Source: Hericium rajendrae
Taxonomy: Eukaryota; Basidiomycota; Agaricomycetes; Russulales; Hericiaceae
Direction: 5' to 3'
Assembly (NCBI GenBank): GCA_033439255.1
Contig: CM065878.1
Coordinates: 620,001-684,000, forward strand
DNA length: 64,000 nucleotides
Below the pieces are notes generated by a model. The model ran no database searches, was not told where the DNA came from, and saw only the letters and a program-made list of their open reading frames with translations. Numbering within the stretch: position 1 is the first letter of the stretch; the number at the start of each line of letters is the position of its first letter. Below, one piece after another: positions 44,735 to 56,800 of the stretch. The position numbers were made by a program, and so were the translations under genes.

Positions 44735-44756
44735 CCGTAACGTGGCCACGTTACGG
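44735..44756. repeat. Perfect 22-bp palindrome, second of a related pair
   Basis: CCGTAACGTGG followed by its exact complement. Compared with 43602-43623 the inner bases have changed on both sides in a matched way, so symmetry is kept although the sequence differs. Confidence 0.9.
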
Positions 44757-44796
44757 CTGAGCAAATAGCTTGGGTCCTCCATTTTGACTAATCTCC

Positions 44797-45372
44797 TTAG
44801 CTACCGTAGTTTGTGTCGGCGCTTCGCGTCTCCTCCCAACCCAACCCAACCCAACGCTCGCTGCCATGCGCACGTGTGCTGTGACCGCACCAGACGCACA
44901 TCGTGTTGCGCTGAGTGCGCAGCTGTTCGTGTGCACCTTCCAGCGCCTGTGCCTCGAGCTCGGGCTCGACTGCAGCGAGGAGCACGGCCTGCTCCTCCTC
45001 GAACGCAACAAGCGCGTCAGACACCTCGATGGCAACGGGGAGTCTGGATCGAAATGTATGTGGAGCAGAGATGTCTTTGGACGCCTGGCGCAGGTGTTCA
45101 AGGTATACGACGACATCAACGACAGTTTTGGAGTGGATGTGTGCAGCTATGAAGTCGGGGCGGAGGCGTGAGTAGATAGACAGTGCGTAGAAAAATGTGG
45201 ACTTCTCGGATGCGGTCCAATATCCTGCAGGCGAGTGAAACGAGTCCTAAAATTTTAGTGCGTCATCTACGAGATGGGTTCGGGTCGTGGATATATGGTC
45301 GAGATAGTGTGACATATAGGCAGTGTTTGGCTCGGCGGCAAGTGACGGCGGCGCGTCAGGTTCATCGCTCAT
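44797..45372 (-). pseudogene. Rrn5-like SANT-domain protein gene, cut off at its 3' end
   Basis: From a possible ATG at 45372 (MSDEPDAPP) the minus strand reads NTAYMSHYLDHISTTR, then after an unresolved intron or stop near 45250 GYWTASEKSTFFYALSIYSR and LRPDFIAAHIHSKTVVDVV, a SANT/Myb-like domain. IEVSDALVAFEEEQAV and a Glu-rich helix follow. This matches fungal Rrn5-like proteins, subunits of the RNA polymerase I upstream activation factor. The reading collapses at about 44870 in a GGGTTGGGTT run next to the repeat-rich block, so the C-terminus is missing. Upstream exons may exist (SLEMRSEETPSSVD at about 45480). Confidence 0.5.
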
Positions 45373-45826
45373 GATTCGATCTGCAGGAGTTTTTTAGCTG
45401 GTATGATACATAAAGTGTGCTCTAGGGCTTACCTGGCAATGTCAACCGATGATGGTGTCTCTTCCGACCGCATCTCAAGCGAAGTATCCAATGCTTCGTA
45501 AGTTGTGGTCCTGTGAGAGACAGATTACAACGTGATTGACTGTCATAGAGAGTTCGTCGCACCTGGACCCTGCTGACCTTTCCGAGGCCTCTGTCGTGAA
45601 CGGCGATGTATGCTCTATGCTGTGACTACGACATGAGGGTAACGGCGAACTCAGAGTACCCGCGTACCTCAGAGATGCTCTGCCCTGATCACCGGGTTAG
45701 GATCATATCCTCTCGTCTTTCTCTTCCGTTCATCGTTCCAAGCAAACGACATAGTGAAGATATATATCGCGAAACAACGAATGTATATATATCGGAAACA
45801 ATGTATGTGTATAATACTTATCTGTG

Positions 45827-47965
45827 TCAACAATATTCTTCTTCAACTGCCGCAAACCAACATTCATCCATCAGTGATCTGTCAATGCCCAAATCACAGA
45901 CAAGATATCCGCGAAGCCATTTAATGTCGGGAGTCACGGGAGTACCACGCATGTCACCTAAATGTTGCTTGGTAAATGCGAAATCGATGAGAACTACCCC
46001 CGGCGCTTCACCGGGCACATCCGAAATCCGTGGACAAAGCACCTGGTCGAGGTGCCAGTCTGGTTGCGTTATCCCAGCGAACTTAAGTGCCCGTACCGCA
46101 TGGCGGAGTCGTGTGAGCTATGTAACAAGACACGTTCAGCTCCGAAAGTGATCCATTAAGAAGACTGACTGACAAAGCCCGCTTGTATTTCGCGAGGAAG
46201 GTTGGCAATGCCACTCCTGGATAACGAAGGTGCGTCGATGGCCTCCATCAAAAGTCCCAGCACTTCCCAGCCATCTGGAAGAGTAAACTGCATCGCATGT
46301 GCTCCGTGAACAAATTGCAATGAAATAACACAGAAAACTCACGACATGAAATCCATAGCAATGCGGAATGATATATCCCTGGAGATATGCAATGCGATTA
46401 TACGCAGCCTCCTCGCATCGCATCATATTCTCCGCAAAATTCAAATCCAACAAGCGATAGCATGGCTTGCCTGTCGCGAAATTGATGTCCTTATACTTCG
46501 GAGTGGGGAAAAACCGCTCATCGAAGAGCTTCAGACAGAGTTTGCGTGAACTGCCTGTGATATGTCCGAAGAACACCTGTGAAAAAGTGTTGCGATATGC
46601 CCGACAGACATCCAATATCTCGAAAGATAGGTCGGTCGACGAGGCTATAAGCGCATCGACGCTCGTATCCCTGGGTCGAAAGAACTGCTTCACACTGTTT
46701 AGTGTCTCAGGCGGTAGCGGATGGTTGGGGTAAGGCGATCGCCATGGCAAAAAGCGACGACGGAATCCATCTCGTTCAAGAGCAAGTACGTCTCCATGCT
46801 GCAAGGGCTTAGCCGTCAGTTCGTTTATGCGCTTCCACTCGCAAAATGTCCACCACTCCTCCTCCGAACGCTGCATCGTGAAGAGGTCAAAGTCACAGAA
46901 ACGTCGCCGAGCTAACACAAATGGTTCAAGTTCCTCGGGGGAGCGGTCAGGCGGGAGAGCTCCTTGTAGAACGTGCATAGCGGAAGGGCCAGAAAAGCCT
47001 TCCGAATTTAGCGCAACTTCGTTTGCGATCATGGCCAGCATCAGGCGAATGGGAATCTTGGTGGTTGGTACTGCTTCCGCCACAACTTCTTCGGGTGATA
47101 ACTTTGATGTGCTTCTGCCCGCCTCGTTGAACACAGCGGACGTGATCCCGTCCGTGATCATCCCGTATATGCATTGCACCTGTTGACTGCGTGACACGAA
47201 GGCTTTGATCGCGCAATGCACAACGGGAGGTGCGTTCAACTCAACGGACTCAGGGTGTGGGAAATCCTGAAGGCGAATGACGCCGGGTCGCTGTTAAAAT
47301 ATCAGCGCTCCTGTTTGAAAAACAAAGGTGGAGAAAAGTACTAGAAAAATGGCAATTCCGAAGCATTTCTTGTGAATTCTTGCGTCGAAGGTTTCTTCGG
47401 GTTTGCACCACTCTCGCGTGTCATCATCAGGATCGTTCATCGCGATCAGTGCAATCCGCATCGGTCCTGGGATTGGATTAAAGACAATGCCAGTTCAGCA
47501 AGAAAAAATGTGAAGGAGTGTAGGGAACCTATTTACCGTGCTCGACATCAGTTATGTACGCCCGCAAAGGAGGCAGGCCGAGCATGGGGTCAAAGAAATC
47601 TCTGTTCACGACCTCAAGTGTGGGCCCGAGATATCGCTCTTGGATCGTGTCGCAGTTGTTATCGCTGTGGCCCAGGTTAGCAAGGTTAGCGTGGACTATC
47701 CCAAGAGATTCAAAGAGAAAGCATACGCCACGGAGAAACCCTTGCAGCTTGAGGCTGTGACTTCAAAGGTGCTGTACTTGTAACGTCTGAGAAGATTTTC
47801 CAGCGGTCTGATATGTGAGCATATCCGGACAGACCATGGATACACCTGAAAGTTAGACTCGGTGCAATCACATTTTTCCGAGCCATAGTGCTTCGCATTA
47901 GCTGTTGTTCCACAATCTACGGTGATAGGTAGTTTCAAAAAGCGTTCTGGAGACAGCGCTGGCAT
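45827..47965 (-). CDS. Protein-kinase-like protein, copy A
   Basis: The start ATG at 47965 gives MPALSPERFLKLPITVDCG. Several exons follow, including EVVNRDFFDPMLGLPPLRAY, then VVHCAIKAFVSRSQQVQCIY and the long exon ending near 46345. C-terminal kinase-like signatures: KLCLKLFDERFFP (lysine strand), FAENMMRCEEAAYNRIAYLQG (helix C region), TLPDGWEVLGLLMEAID (hinge), TQPDWHLDQVLC (catalytic-loop equivalent) and VVLIDFAFTKQH (DFG-equivalent), ending VEEEYC at 45829. The HRD and DFG motifs are not canonical, so catalytic activity is doubtful. Kinase-like proteins of this type are expanded in Agaricomycetes. An inverted, near-identical copy lies at 54681-56800. Confidence 0.65.
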
Positions 47966-48990
47966 CCTGAAATAGTACGAGTGAGTACTCGCCAAGTGAC
48001 ACGTCTTGAGTCTCAGTGCCGGGCCAGAAATGCAGATGGACGCAGAGGCGGGCTAGCGAGGTCGGGTTGGCGGATGAAGGATATGGGCGCGGGCGGGGAG
48101 GCGGTAAGCGGCGGCATGACCTAGACATACTCAGACGCGCTGACTTTAGCCTATCATAGCGCGCTTCTTCCTCTAGGTCGCGGTGTCACGGACTCGGACC
48201 ATCCGCTAGCGCTGTGCGTGCTGATTGCCGCGGGGAGTCGGCGGGTCGTCGGGCGGCGCAAGGGGCACGGATACGCAGCTGGATGGGACAGACGATGCGA
48301 CGCTAGGGTTGCACCGTCAGAGAGAGCGTCGGGCGCAGCGAGAGGAACTGTAAGTAGATGCATATCTCGCTGCGCGGTTGCTATGGACCTAAAGGCGCAT
48401 CTTTACTGAGCGCCGAGCGCAGGTGCTTGTGCTGATTGGCCAACAGTTCACCCTTTCCAAGCCATTGGCCCATTCGTGCTGCGGTGAGATAACGAGCGGC
48501 AGACCCGAGAACTTGTTTGGTCCAAAGTTACTTTCTACTTGCGCATAACTTAATAAATGCTGCTACACGTATAGTTCGACTGCCGTGAAATGTACACCCA
48601 CCACAGTCGGCGTCGAGCTGGACTTGTCTTGGTGGGCTTGGCTGAAGAATTGGGAGACATGGAGAGCGGTCTTGGGTGCGATCGGAGGCAATCAAGCACA
48701 TGGTGCCGAAGGCCGGGGACCGAGGGCCGAGGGAAAGATGGGACAAGGCAGCTGAGATCTTTACTTAGTTATCCTCTACTCTGTTGTTGTACCATTGCTG
48801 TAGAAACTGTAGGCCGCAGGGATGCAACGAGTGTGGTCGACGTATCTTGTGCAGGGGTCGAACGCACAAGTCGCCCCGGAGCGCCCGTCGGTATGTGACT
48901 ATGCTGTGCGAACCGGTTACGAGCGCAACTGACCGCTTGCCCCGTTCGTCTCTATCTGATCTTCACGCTCACAAACACTCCCGGTTCCAG
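47966..48990. other. Intergenic region between kinase-like copy A and tetraspanin
   Basis: No supported gene. GC-rich upstream sequence; short open stretches lack family resemblance or intron logic. Contains the presumed promoters of both divergent neighbours. Confidence 0.4.
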
Positions 48991-50406
48991 ATGGACAGCC
49001 CCTCGTAAGTCCACTCTGAACTGTCACCTCATCATCATCTTTCTTGCGTTGCTGACACCGCCATTGTATAGGCAGTCCAGACGAGCCTCGTCGGTCATCT
49101 CCCACGCCAACTCAACTGCCTCAGCCGCCGCGTCCACCCAACATATGCTACCCCCCATGAATACCCAGCAGCTCGAACCCCCTCACGCTCCTTTCGGTTC
49201 CATGCGTTCCAACTCTCCTCGCACGGATTCACCGCTCCTCGCAGACTCGCAATCAACGCACTCTCTCAGCGTCAATTATCTCCCGACCAAGTTTTCTGAT
49301 GCCGTTCTCTATAACGGTCTCAAGAGACGCAATGTCAAGGGCTCGCCGGTTGGCGTACCGAAACGAGGCGGTGGTCGCGAAGCATTCCGAAGTGGGGAGG
49401 CGCGCATGCCCGGCGAGGCCGATGAGGACTACGACGGTGTCCAGAGCGGTTGGTTCGGCAAAGACGGTGCGAAAGCCAAGGGCCGGCTTCGCTGGAACAG
49501 ATTCAAATGGGTCCTTTTCTTTTCCAACATCTTGGTATGTAGCCACCGACTCTGTCCGGCCTTGTTACTGACTTCGCGTATAGTTCACCGCATACTCCAT
49601 GGCCTCTCTCATTTTCCTTCTCGTGACGTGGTTCGACGTGTGGCACCACGCGGACATCGTTCGCATTGGCAACCGCCCCGAACTCATCTTATCCACATTG
49701 GCCGCAAGCGTGGGCATCTTGACGTCTCTCATCGGTTGGTCCGGAATCCTGCTGAACAACCGGTCGTTCCTCGCCGTGTACACCTTCCTTCTCTGGATCT
49801 GCTTCGCCCTCCTCTTGATTCCCGGCTACATCACCTACAAGAAACACACCTTCAACCTCGAAGGCAAGGTCAACGCACAATGGTCCGACGACCTGGGCAT
49901 CGCCGACTGGCTCCGTATCCAGGACCAGCTGCACTGCTGCGGCTTCTTCTCGCCCTTCGTCGAGGCCGCCGTCTCGCAGACGTGCTACTCGCGCAGCGTG
50001 CTGCCTGGCTGCAAGGGCCCGTACATTGAGTTCGAGCGCCGCACGCTGAAGCGCTGGTACATCATCATCTTCTCGATCGTCCCCTTCCAGATCGCATGTA
50101 TCATTGTCGGCTTGCTGTGCTCCAACCACATCACGTACCGCTTCGGTAAGGGCATGATGCCCAAGGCATACCGCTTGAGCATGAACAGCATGGCCGTGAT
50201 CATGGATAACTACGCCAAGTATGTTTTCCGCCATCATCTTGTGTTTTGAGCTGACGCGACTGATCAACAGCCAACTCGCGGAGCAATACGGCGCTGACGT
50301 CGCCTCGGAAGCGATCGCCCGCTCCCGTTCAAACTTGAACCTCGACGTTATGCCCTCGATGCCCTACTCATCGGGCTCGGCAACATCTTCGTTCGGCAGC
50401 AAGTAA
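48991..50406 (+). CDS. Tetraspanin, basidiomycete Tsp2-like
   Basis: Four exons: 48991-49004, 49072-49534, 49584-50218, 50271-50406. The cytoplasmic N-terminus of about 150 residues is Ser/Pro-rich. There are four membrane segments (KWVLFFSNILF onward; LILSTLAASVGILTSLIGW; FLAVYTFLLWICFALLLI; YIIIFSIVPFQIACIIVGLL). The large loop between segments 3 and 4 carries the diagnostic CCG (LHCCGFF) plus further cysteines (QTCYS, LPGCKG). The tail is Ser-rich and ends FGSK. Tetraspanins organise membrane protein assemblies, and fungal members act in polarised growth. Length and long N-terminus fit the Tsp2 class rather than Pls1; this is an inference from memory of the families. Confidence 0.85.
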
Positions 50407-50764
50407 AGTTTGACAGCGGCCTAGAGCGCGCGATATGTACAGATTGGTATGGACAGAGAGCTTGGAAAGCGTAATATTTATGTGCTTTGAGCGCGGTTCT
50501 ATGGAGTATACCATTAGCTGTCAGTTATAAGGACTCTGACAGTGCTGTAGTGGCTAGTCTGCTGCGTCCCTTCGTTTACTAACTTCCGCCTACGCATACC
50601 CCTACTAGTATAGTATTTGCAATGCTATCCTGTACCTGTCTTGTTCGTCTCATGGTCGATGATCTACAACAGATTCTGCATTGATGCGTTCATGCATGTC
50701 GAACAAATACAAGGGCAATACATCTAGCAAGTCTACTTCTATAGCTTTTCGGGCATTCAGCTGA

Positions 50765-52785
50765 TTAGTCGGTCTTGGCGAGAAGCGAGCGCCCGGTCAT
50801 TTCTGCAGAATGAAGCATCAGTACTGTTTTAAAAAGAGGCTGAATCGGTACCGACCTTCAGGTTGCGGCAGCCCCATGATATCCAGGATAGTAGGCGCAA
50901 CATCGCAGAGCGCGCCCTCATCCTCCTCGCCATCCTTCTTGTCAACGGTGAACTTGAACTTCTTCGGGTCCCCGGTCATGATGAACGGCACGGGGTTCGT
51001 GGTGTGCGCCGTGTGGGGGTTGCCCGTCTCGGGGTTGATCATCTGCTCGGCGTTACCGTGGTCGGCGGTGATGAGCAGAATGTACCCCGCCTCCTGGCAC
51101 GCCTTGTAGACCGTGCCGACAGCCGCGTCCGTGTACGAGATGGCCTCGACAGCCGCGTCGTACACGCCGGTGTGGCCGACCTGCATATATCGCGATGAGC
51201 ACGGCTTGGGGGCGGTCTCAATGGCGCTCACCATGTCCGGAGGCGCAAAGTTGCACATCACGAAGTCGTCCTTGTCGGCTTTGACGACCTCGGCGACCTT
51301 GTCCGCGACGGCCTGGACGCTCATCTGCGGCTGCTTGTCGTACGTCGCGACCTTGGGCGAGGGAATCATGTAGCGCTCTTCGGCCTTGAACTGCTTCTCG
51401 ACGCCGCCGTTGAAGAAGAACGTGACGTGAGCGTACTTTTCGGTCTCTGACGGGCATACGTCAGTGGAGGATAGGAAACCGTTTTACGATGCACCGACCG
51501 GCGATGTGCGCCTGCTTGACGCCTTCCTTTGCCAGCCACTCGGCGAGGACGTTCGTCATGGCTTGGGGCGGGAAAGCGACGTTGAAGGGGAATTCCGCGT
51601 TGTATTGGGACATGGTAGTGATGTTCTATCGTAGCATGAATATGCATCACAATAGCTAGCGTGTACAGAGCACGTACCAGGTCTTTGGGGACCTCGACCT
51701 CGACAGGCTTGTCGGGGAGACCGAGGACGCTCACGAGCTCGCGCATGCGGTCCGAACGGTAATTGAAGAAGAAGAGGGTATCGCCGTCTGTTGGGCCGAT
51801 TCACACGAGATTATCAAGCTCCATGAGAACTGCTCACCCTTGATCCTGCCCTCGTCGCCGTTGACGATGATGGGCTTCAGGAACTCGTCCGTCTCGTCCT
51901 TCTTGTAGCGCTCCTCGATCGCCGCGACGACATCCTCGTTCTTCTCGCCTACTCCCTTGACGAGTCCGTCGACGGCGATCTTGACACGTTCCCATCGCTT
52001 GTCGCGGTCCATGGCGTAGTAGCGGCCCACAACGGTCGCAATCTTGCCGATCTTCTCTTTCTCGATGAAGGCGAGGAGGTCTTTCGCGTAGCCGGCGGCG
52101 GAGCGGGGTGCGGTGTCGCGACCATCGGCGAGGAAGTGGATGTAGACATGCGGGATGCCGACCTCCTTCGCGGTCTCGAGCAGGGCGTACAGATGCCTGA
52201 TGTGCGAGTGAACGCCACCATCCGAAATCTATAGAATAGCATAAATTTAGCCATGTTAGGAAGAGGAGACCACGATGTTGATCGTAGATGAGGAATGACC
52301 ATGCGTGTCTGAGGTGGTACTTACAAGACCGAGAAGGTGCAGCCGGCCATTGCCCTCTTTAGCGTGGTTGAAGCTCTTAAGGATGTTCTCGTTCTTGTGG
52401 AACTGCCTCTTCTTAATCGCAACATCAATCCTCACTATATCCTGCCACACAACGCGTCCAGCGCCGATGTTCAGATGCCTGAGCAAGTCCGTCAGTAACG
52501 GCCGCGCTTCCGTCAAGACACAAACGTACCCGACTTCGGAGTTGCCCATGAGTCCGTCGCTGAGTCCCACAGCCAGACCGTGCGCCGCGAGGCTGCGGTG
52601 AGCGTGCTCCTTGCTAATGGTATCCATGTTCGTCGTGTTGGCGGCGTCGATGGCATCGCCCTTCATGCCCTTCTCCGGCGCGATCCCCCAGCCATCGTGA
52701 ACGCTACAGAGGCGCATTAGACGGGCGCAGCGCGCAGAAGGCCAACGGCTCACATGAGACAGACTTTGTTCTTGACTTGGACCAT
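50765..52785 (-). CDS. gpmI: 2,3-bisphosphoglycerate-independent phosphoglycerate mutase
   Basis: Start ATG at 52785 (MVQVKNKVCL), stop at 50765-50767 (GRSLLAKTD). About nine exons with short introns. The fold is recognisable from end to end: VHDGWGIAPE (the family usually has IDGWG; the metal-binding Asp is kept), LMGNSEVGH-type phosphoserine motif with the catalytic Ser (about 52540), IGAGRVVWQDIVRID, SDGGVHSH, HFLADGRDTAP, FFNYRSDRMRE, TFFFNGGVE, CNFAPPDMVGHTG, LITADHGNAEQM, and THTTNPVPF-like AHTTNPVPF near the C-terminus. It catalyses 3- to 2-phosphoglycerate interconversion in glycolysis with two metal ions and no 2,3-BPG cofactor. It looks intact. The intron between PPDM and VGHTG is in frame if retained. 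Confidence 0.9.
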
Positions 52786-53099
52786 GCTTGTCGGTATGAA
52801 GATAGCCTGTGGGCGACGGGTTGCAGCAGTCGCAAATTGAGGGAGGGAGGTGCAAGGGTCGAGCGATTGCTCGAATGCGGATCGATCAATTGTTATGATC
52901 TGATCCGTGACGTCGTTGCGTTCAGCGCGGACTTTTGGCAGCCTTCGCACATAATCAAGATGTAACGCTCGGACTACGTTACAAATGCATCGGATTGCAA
53001 GAAAGACCGAGGGAATGAATTCGAAGAGTTACAGGAAAAAAAGTAGTTTGTGTTATAATAAAGTGATGCATTCAAGTCTATCAAACAAAGTGCCGAGGC

Positions 53100-54454
53100 T
53101 CATCGGGAAAGTGGAACACTATAAGCACTTGTCCGGAAACCTCTCTTCGCGTTCTGCTTGTCCTCACGCGACACCTCCGATTTCTTGCAAGACCAAGCCG
53201 TCGATCCATACAGCAGAGAAAAGTCCAAAGACTGTCTGAAGTCCGACCTCGGAAGCGATGTGCGCGGCGGAGAACCAGATATGCCCGAGAAGACCGAGTG
53301 GAAGTTACAGAGAGACCGTCGTCCAGTGTTGATGATAGAGAAGCGAGAGAACGTATCCCGGGAAGAAGGTGTGCTCGGTCCGAAAGAGTCAACCGAGGAC
53401 AGAGAGGTATCGTGGCTGCGATCTATGTCATCGTCGTCGTCAAGCTGGCCCAAGTCTGGATCGCTTGCATTCAACCTCTTTTGTTCGCAAGCAGTTGTGT
53501 CTTCCAGGGTAGTCTTGCTTTGTTCTTCCTGTGCACAGCACGTTTCGTCTTTTGCACTGACGTCGACCCCGCCAGGAAGATCCGCCAATCCGATGTTTCT
53601 TCGAGGGACCAGGGAAGTCATCTTGTCATCGGTGGTACAAGCGTCGGCCGCCGGGGCTGCCGGAGATGAGCATGACTCTGGCAGAGCCACGGCATCCGTC
53701 TGAGACCTCTGAGCCGTGGCTTGTCCGGAGAACGTCTGAAGAATGTTCAACTGTCCGAGCACGGCTGGCTTGGAGGACTCGGGGGACAGGGAGTCGCGAG
53801 TGGATAGTGGCAAAGAGACATCTGGCGTACTAGCACAAGGTCGAAAAAAGACCATATAGCGATATGCAGGATCGACAGTGAGACTGAACGGATGGTCATT
53901 GGTGACGGGGGCCTTTCGAAGGGAAGGCGTCGTCACCTTCGACGAGCGAAATAAGTCGTGCATGATATGCCCGATCTGTCGAAGTCATAAGCACAAAAGA
54001 CGAATGCTGAGTGAAAAGAGGGAGAGAGGTAGACTGCACTAACCGCAAAAGAGGTGCAGGCATACGACGGCACGTAGAACAGTTTGGCCTTCAGCCTTTT
54101 CTGCAGCTGCTCTGTCGACAATGCGGATACGGCTCCAAAGGCAACCTCAGCTGTCAGTTCTTTCTCGTTCGTCCTTGCGGAGGGATACTCATATACAGCG
54201 ATGACGTCCAGACCGAGATAGTCGACATGCAGGTAGCGGCGCCCCCGAGTATCGCCAGCCTCCAGCTCGCGCTTGACTGTATGATAGAACACCGATCTCC
54301 AGAGCTCACTAGGCGTCATGCATGCGTTGATGGATGCTTGGTAGTCATCCGCAAAGTCCTCGATGTCGTAGATAGAAGCCAAGGGAGGTGCAGGCTTGAA
54401 GATTCGCGCGAACTTGTCTCTCCAGTCCTCCGGGCTATTCTGTGTATGTGCCAT
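53100..54454 (-). CDS. Hypothetical protein, 428 aa
   Basis: Two exons, 54454-54044 and 53975-53100, joined across a 68-bp intron, give 1287 nt in frame. The first 170 residues look globular (WRDKFARIFKPAPPLASIYDI, then GRRYLHVDYLGLDVIAVYEYP, LSTEQLQKRLKAKLFYVPSYA). The rest is Ser/Thr/Asp-rich, with a DDDDDIDRS acidic patch and probably disordered. No family recognised. It lies tail-to-head upstream of the phosphoglycerate mutase promoter, between the inverted kinase-like copies. Confidence 0.65.
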
Positions 54455-54680
54455 GACTTTACTATGGCGAAGGAGCGTGCTTGATGTAACGAGTGTGGCG
54501 AAATGGTGGTAGAAGTGTCTGGCGTGCAGATGAGAGCGTTGAAGCACTCGAACTGGAAGCTTTCAAGTTGAGCGTTCAGTCGATGCTGACTGCGGGGATT
54601 GCCGAACACGCCTGCTGACGGTCAAGCAAGATATTCACTACGGTAGGACGGTTGTCGTACTTCAAGCTTCATGTCCCAGG

Positions 54681-56800
54681 ATGCCAGCACTGTCTCCAGA
54701 ACGCTTTCTCAAACTTCCTATCACTGTGGAATGTGGAACGATAAGTGACGCAAAGCACTCTGACTCGGGAAAGTGTGATTGCGTTGAGTCTGACTTTAGG
54801 GTGTATCCATGGCCTAATGGGATAGATTCACGTATCAGGTCGGTGGAAAATCTTCTCAGACGTTTCAAATACAACACGTTTGAGATCACGGCCTTAAGCT
54901 GCAAGACCTTCTCACCAAGGTATGTTTTGTCTCTAAACGTCTAGGGATAATCCAAGCTGACCAGGGCCACACCGATAGCAATCGCGACACGATGCAGGAA
55001 CGATATCTCGGACCCACACTTGAGGTCCTTAACAGAGATTTTTTTGACCCCATGCTCGGCCTGCCTCCTTTGCGGGCATATATAGCTGATGTTGAGCACG
55101 GTAAGTAACTTTCCTTCTGTACAACTGACATTGTCCTTAATTCGATCTCAGGACCCATGCGGATTGCGTTGATCTCAATGAACGATCCTCATGATGATAC
55201 GCTGGAATGGTGCAGCCCCAAAGAAACTTTCGACGTTAGAACTCACAAAAAATGCTTCGGAATTGCCATTTTTCTTGTAAAATGCCCGTTTTACCTCATT
55301 CAAATGGAAGCGCTGACGTATTTACAGCGACCAGGCGTCATCCGCCCTCAGGCGTTTCCACCGCCTTCCCCCATCAACTTGGAAGCGCCTCCCATTGTTC
55401 ATTGCGCGATCAAAGCCTTCTTATCACAAAGTCAACAGATGCATTGCGTATACGGAATGATTACGGACGAAATCACATCCGTCGTTTTCGACGAGACGAA
55501 CGGGGTCACAGGAGGATTATCACCTGTTAGAGTGGTTGCTCAAGCACTCTCGACCACGAAGGTTCCCATTCGACTGACATTGGCCATGCTCGCAAACGAA
55601 GTCGCGAGAAAATCGACAGGCTTTTCTGGCCCTTCCGATATGCATGTTGTACAAGGAGCTCTTCCGCCTCTGCGCTCCCCTGAGGAACTTATACTCAATG
55701 TGTTGGCTCGGCGACATTTCCGTGATTTCGATCTCTTCACGATGCAGCGTTCGGAGGCGGAGTGGTGGACGTTTTGCGAGTGGAAGCGCATAAGCGAGCT
55801 GACGGCTAAGCCCTTGCATCATGGAGATGTACTTACTCTTGAACGAGACGGGTTCAGTCGTCGCTTTTTACCATGGCGATCTCCTTACCCCAACCATCCG
55901 GTACCACCGGAGACGGAGAACCTCGTAAAGCAGTTCTTTCGACCTAGGGATACGAGTACCGATTTGCTCATGGCCTCATCGGCTGAACTATCGTTCGAGA
56001 TATCAGACGTCTGTCGGGCCGATCGGAATACTTTTTCACAGGTGTTCTTTGGACATCTCACAGGCAGTTCTCGCAAGCTCTGTCTGAAGCTCTTTGATGA
56101 GCGGTTTTTCCCCACTCCAAACTTCGAGGACGTCAATTTCGCGACAGGCAAGCCATGCTATCGCTTGTTGGATTTGAATTTTGCGGAGAATATGATGCGC
56201 TGCGAGGAGGCTGCATATAATCGCATCGCGTATCTTCAGGGATATATTATTCCGCATTGTTATGGATTTCATGTTGTGAGTTCTCAGTGGTACTTCATAG
56301 CAGTTTGCTTATTGGACTTATATTCTCCAGTTCACTTTGCCAGATGGCTGGGAAGTGTTGGGCTTTTTGATGGAGGTCATAGATGCATCTTCATTATCCA
56401 GGAGTGGCATTCCTAGCCTTTGTCGCGAGGTACAAGCGACCTTTGTCAGTCTGTCTTCTTAACGGATCACTTTCGATTTTCGAAGCTGAACTTGAGTCTT
56501 GTTACATAGCTCACACGACTCCGCCATGCGGTACGGGCTCTTAAGTTCGCTGGGATAACGCAACCAGACTGGCACCTTGACCAGGTGCTTTGTCCACAGA
56601 TTTCGGATGTGCCCGGTGAAGCGCCGGGGGTAGTTCTCATCGATTTCGCATTTACCAAGCAACATTTAGGTGACGTGCGTGGTACTCCCGTGACTCCCGA
56701 CATTAAATGGCTTCGCGCATTTCTTGTCTGTGATTTGGGTATTGACAGATCACTGATGGATGAATGTTGGTTTGCGGCAGTTGAAGAAGAGTATTGTTGA
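54681..56800 (+). CDS. Protein-kinase-like protein, copy B (inverted duplicate)
   Basis: The start ATG at 54681 gives MPALSPERFLKLPITVECG. The exon order, intron positions and C-terminal motifs follow copy A: KLCLKLFDERFFP, FAENMMRCEEAAYNRIAYLQG, VVLIDFAFTKQH and VEEEYC (stop at 56798-56800). The central exon is more than 90% similar to copy A by eye, with clustered differences (PTPNFEDVNF against PTPKYKDINF). As in A, the last exon begins after CTTGTTACATAG (56509). The coding frames seem kept in both copies, so both may be functional. It runs opposite to copy A. Confidence 0.65.

Noticed and set aside
49049-50267. Long frames overlapping the tetraspanin gene on both strands
   Set aside because: The tetraspanin exons give four membrane segments and CCG with proper splice sites; the others are His/Arg-rich or Glu/Asp-rich shadows.
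53158-53703. A 181-codon plus-strand frame
   Set aside because: Antisense to the second exon of the 428-aa minus-strand gene, which has a consistent intron and start.
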